Source: Parasponia andersonii (lineage: Eukaryota > Streptophyta > Magnoliopsida > Rosales > Cannabaceae). Taken from it: a stretch of DNA of 64,000 nt. The first letter of the stretch is position 1. Every line of letters begins with the position of its first letter. The position numbers were made by a program, and so were the translations under genes. Under the pieces are notes generated by a model. The model did not search any database and was not told where the DNA came from. It saw only the letters and a list, made by a program, of their open reading frames with translations. The stretch is taken from NCBI GenBank assembly GCA_002914805.1, contig JXTB01000125.1, positions 62,001 through 126,000 on the forward strand, written 5' to 3'. Positions 61,013 through 64,000 of the stretch are shown piece after piece.

Positions 61013-62250
61013 ATCGTACTGCGGGGATCACGTCGCTTGCCGACGACCCGAAAAAACGTACGAAGAGGAAAGAGCTGTGCAACCAAAAATTTGCCAATAG
61101 ACCTTATAAAAATCATACTGCGGGGATCACGTCGCTTGTCGACGACCCGAGAAAACGTACGAAGAGGAAAGAGCTGCGTAATCAAAAACTTGCCAGTAGA
61201 CCTCATAAAAATCGTACTGCGGGGATCACNNNNNNNNNNNNNNNNNNNNNNNNNNNNNNNNNNNNNNNNNNNNNNNNNNNNNNNNNNNNNNNNNNNNNNG
61301 ATGACCCGAGAAAACATACGAAGAGGAAAGAACTGTGCAACCAAAAACTTGCCAGCAGACTTCATAAAAATCATACTGTGGGGATCACATCACTTGTCGA
61401 CGATACGAGAAAACGTAGGAAGAGGAAAGAGCTGCACAACCAAAACCTTGCCAGCAGACCTCATAAAAATCGTACTGCAGGGATCACGTCGCTTGCCGAT
61501 GACCCGAGAAAACGTACGAAGAGGAAAGAGCTGCGCAACCAAAAATTTGCCAGCAGACCTCATAAAAATCGTACTGTGGGGATCACGTCGCTTGCCGACG
61601 ACCCGAGAAAACATACGAAGAGAAAAGAGCTGCGCAACAAAAAATTTGCAAACACACCTTATAAAAATCGTACTGCAGGGATCACGTCACTTGCCGATGA
61701 CCCGAGAAAACGCACGAAGAGGATTGGGCTGCGCAGTCAAATGCTTGCCAGCAGACCTCGGTAAGAATCGCACTATGGGAATCATATCGTGCAATAAAAT
61801 GTTTGCCAATGGCTCGGGAAAACGCACGAAGAGGATCGAGCTGCACAGTCAAATGCTTGCGAGCAGACCTTGGTAAGGATCGTGCTATGAGAATCATATC
61901 GTGCAATAGAATGCTTGCTGATGGCCCGGGAAAATGCACGAAGAGGATCGGGCTGTGCAGTCAAATGCTTACCAACAAACCTCGGTAAAGATCGCGCTAT
62001 AAGAATCACATCGTGTAATAGAATGCTTGCCAATAGCCCGGGAAAATGCACAAAGAGGATCGGGCTGCGCAGTCAAATGCTTGCCAGCAGACCTCGGTAA
62101 GGATCGCGCTATGAGAATCACCTCACGCAATAAAAGAATTACCGATGGCCCGAGAAAACACGCGGAGGGGATTGAGCTACACAATAAAACTTTTGCAAGT
62201 GGACCTCTCCAAGAATTGCACCATAGGGATCACGTTGCTTGTCGACAACC
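61013..62250 (+). repeat. 99-bp and 112-bp tandem array
   Basis: Type A units of 99 bp (ATCGTACTGCGGGGATCACG..., with GACGACCCGAGAAAACGTA) start at 61013, 61112, 61211, then after the assembly gap at about 61271 (inferred), 61370, 61469, 61568 and 61667. From 61767 the units are of a longer type B (112 bp; starts 61767, 61879, 61991, 62103, 62214) with an added stretch around TCGTGCAATAAAATG. It is homologous to the array at 9211-10121, where only the last unit is type B. Long frames across it come from the repeat period. Confidence 0.9.
61230..61299. other. Assembly gap (70 N)
   Basis: Run of 70 undetermined bases inside the 99-bp array. Sequence before the gap stops at unit offset 18 and resumes at offset 29, so the true gap should be 10 bases plus a multiple of 99, not 70. 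Confidence 0.95.
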
Positions 62251-62252
62251 CC

Positions 62253-62548
62253 AAGGGGCACCTTAGCTACGCACAGGCCAAAGACAAATGGGACCAGGGT
62301 CTACCCTTGGAAGTAAACCCTTCCCATAGAGCACTTAAGCTAAGTGTGGACCAAAGGAAAAAGGGGTCAGAGTCTACCCGTTGGAAGCAGACCCTCCCCA
62401 GGGGGCACTTTAGCTACGCATAGGCCAAAGGCAAACGGGACTAGGGTCTACCCGTTAGAAGTAGACCCTTCCTAGAGAGCGCCTTGGCTAAGTGCGGGCA
62501 GGAAGTGAACAGAACCAAGACTTATCCCTTGGAAGTAGGTCCGAGCAA
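62253..62548 (+). repeat. 74-bp tandem array, 4 units
   Basis: Units start near 62253, 62328, 62402 and 62476: GGGGCACTTTAGCTACGCA, spacer, then GGGTCTACCCGTTAGAAGTAGACCC-like wording. In the third unit GGGTCTAC and GTAGACCC form a perfect 8-bp stem around a 9-base loop. It matches the array at 10120-10390. Confidence 0.82.
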
Positions 62549-62639
62549 AACTAAGCGCGAAAGCAGAAATTACAACCAAATTCTGTTTATTATTACTTAG
62601 ATTACAAGATGTGTGGTCGGTGTAGATGCAGACCCGGTG

Positions 62640-62850
62640 TCTCTATTTGTTAGGAGCAGGTCTCAGGCGGACTCGCAAGGACACGTCAGAGTGGTAACGT
62701 CCTGTTTGCTCTCAAAAAGAGCCAAGCCCAGGCCTCTTCATCTAAAGTGACGGATCCAAATAGTTGTCGACCAATCCTTGGAGCTGGTTCCTAGCGCGTT
62801 TCCATTTAGGGTCGGAGAAGTCCAGCCATACGTGTGGATCATATTCTACT
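62640..62850 (-). pseudogene. Second copy of the short antisense ORF
   Basis: Reads YDPHVWLDFSDPKWKRARNQ, then NQLQGLVDNYLDP and, after two stops, TGRYHSDVSLRVR on the - strand. Same order and spacing as the frame at 10456-10665. The intact left copy and the shared protein wording are the reasons for listing it. Confidence 0.45.
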
Positions 62851-63215
62851 AAGATGAGTCATAACGGAAGTTACACACCTCAAAGCCGGGCGAGCCAGAA
62901 CTCACGTCCCGATCGCCAGAGTTGACCTCGTCGGTCGTAGCATGAGGGGAATTCGCTAGTAACTCTACATCATATATGATTAGGCCAGACCTGGAGGCCG
63001 AGCAAACCGCCAACAAAGGAATGACATCGTATATAATGCCTGACCCTGACCACGGGTGCAAGCAACAAAAATAATATAATAATGAATATAATAGATCACA
63101 TAGAATAAGCGTGAGAAGAATACGCAGTTTTATTATTTAAGCAGTTGCTCGCAACAAGGGTCAGCTTTACACAGAGCGGTTAGCACTTTACAGATGTACA
63201 TAAGGGGGAGAGTCC

Positions 63216-64000
63216 CTAGTTACCTCCGGGGAGGGAAGCGATGCCGGCTTCGAAGCTTGGGCCAGCTACAGCGGAATTGGAATCGTCGTTGGACAAGACG
63301 ACCATGCTTGACCCTCCGCCCGTCAAGGCACCCTCGGTAGGCTGATCCCTAGAGACCTCCGTAGCTTGTTCTGGCAGACCCGGAGTGGGGATGATCTCCT
63401 TGGCGATAGTAGCAGATATAGAGGGCCCATCTTTATTTTCGTCGAGCATCTTCAACACATCAGTAGGGTACACAATATTAATCTCGTCTCCTAATTGCTG
63501 CATGTAGTACCTGATGGAATAATGGTCCATTTCAACGCCTTTTTGCTCATTGAATTGGTCTGGCATTACCACTTTTGCATAGCCTTCGAACTCCATGTTC
63601 TCCCAGCCAGACCTATAGCTTTCTGCAGAAAGGACATTCACCTGCCTCTGGTACCTTACTTTCAGCTTCTCCGCATCCACCAATCTATCCCTCAGCATAG
63701 CTAGCCTCAGCTCTGCTTGCCGCTGTGATGAGTCGATCAAAAGATTGTTAATATCGGCGAGAACTTTGCCACATTTGCGTGACAACTCGACATGAGCCTC
63801 TATCAGTGTTTTGTGATCTGAATAGAGATGTCGAATTACCGCGTTGGACTGGTCGAGCCTACGCTGCAAAGAATGGGCCTCAAGTTTGGCTTTCGCCTCG
63901 GCTTTCCTCGCCTCCTTGGCCTCGTCGACGGCTCTGTCATGAGCGATGAAAGCCAGACCCATCTCTGCTCCCGCATTCTGCAGTTCCTGCTCCTTGGCCT
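63216..64000 (-). CDS. Antisense extra gene of the right element, last exon (partial)
   Basis: Open - strand frame of at least 248 codons, running off the window end. It matches exon 4 of the left copy: shared KLEAHSLQRRLD/KLEAHSLRRRLD, VLSAESYRSGWEN, YYMQQLGDEINI, a proline/serine-rich acidic tail, and the same stop context LPGGN/LDGGN. Rich in Ala, Glu, Lys and Leu heptad-like spacing, so probably coiled coil. It has no stop although pol in the same element has about sixteen. Upstream exons lie beyond the window. Function unknown; related antisense extra ORFs occur in Tat-lineage elements of other plants. Confidence 0.7.
   Translation of the reverse strand, partial: AKEQELQNAGAEMGLAFIAHDRAVDEAKEARKAEAKAKLEAHSLQRRLDQSNAVIRHLYSDHKTLIEAHVELSRKCGKVLADINNLLIDSSQRQAELRLAMLRDRLVDAEKLKVRYQRQVNVLSAESYRSGWENMEFEGYAKVVMPDQFNEQKGVEMDHYSIRYYMQQLGDEINIVYPTDVLKMLDENKDGPSISATIAKEIIPTPGLPEQATEVSRDQPTEGALTGGGSSMVVLSNDDSNSAVAGPSFEAGIASLPGGN

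Noticed and set aside
60884..61876. 330-codon + strand frame across the right array
   Set aside because: Same repeat artefact and it crosses the N gap.

Overview
The window is nuclear DNA from a eudicot-like plant. The evidence is AT-rich intergenic sequence, two intron-rich plant genes with GT-AG splice sites, and a dense cover of plant LTR retrotransposons, MITEs, a SINE-like insertion and a LINE remnant. I cannot name the species. There is no CRISPR array, operon, tRNA or rRNA gene that I can support.

Only two protein genes look complete. One is a cytosolic glutamine synthetase (GS1) on the + strand at 32922-38417: 13 coding exons, 356 residues, every known active-site residue present. 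The other is a ZIP-family Zn/Fe transporter on the - strand at 45301-48252: three coding exons, 356 residues. They are convergent and about 6.9 kb apart, separated by a degenerate LTR and a LINE pseudogene. One separate exon-like piece of a cytochrome b561/DOMON gene lies at 27512-27694.

The two ends of the window hold pieces of one Ty3/gypsy family of the Tat type (second, archaeal-type RNase H; antisense extra gene beyond pol). There are three pieces. Piece (1) is a - strand gag-integrase deletion derivative (about 1-2580). Piece (2) is a + strand 3' half (9211-15096), with tandem arrays, an antisense spliced gene and the 3' LTR. Piece (3) is a + strand copy starting with its 5' LTR at 57485 and running off the right end; its gag, protease and RT palm are deleted, but RNase H, second RNase H, integrase, three tandem arrays and the antisense gene remain. 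Read together, the pieces give the order LTR, PBS, gag, pol, 47-bp hairpin repeat, 99/112-bp repeat, 74-bp repeat, short antisense ORF, spliced antisense coiled-coil/gypsy-type-transposase-domain gene, PPT, LTR.

The middle (about 2.6-9.2 kb, 15-32 kb, 38.6-43.4 kb, 48.5-57.4 kb) is old repeat-derived DNA. It contains at least three degenerate LTRs of one roughly 2-kb family, two copia-like LTR remnants, a Mutator-type MITE family in three copies (one with a perfect 9-bp target duplication), other foldback elements, microsatellites and poly(A/T) tracts. The most interesting part is the antisense gene of the Tat-like family: it is conserved between two divergent copies and is visibly less decayed than pol in the same element.
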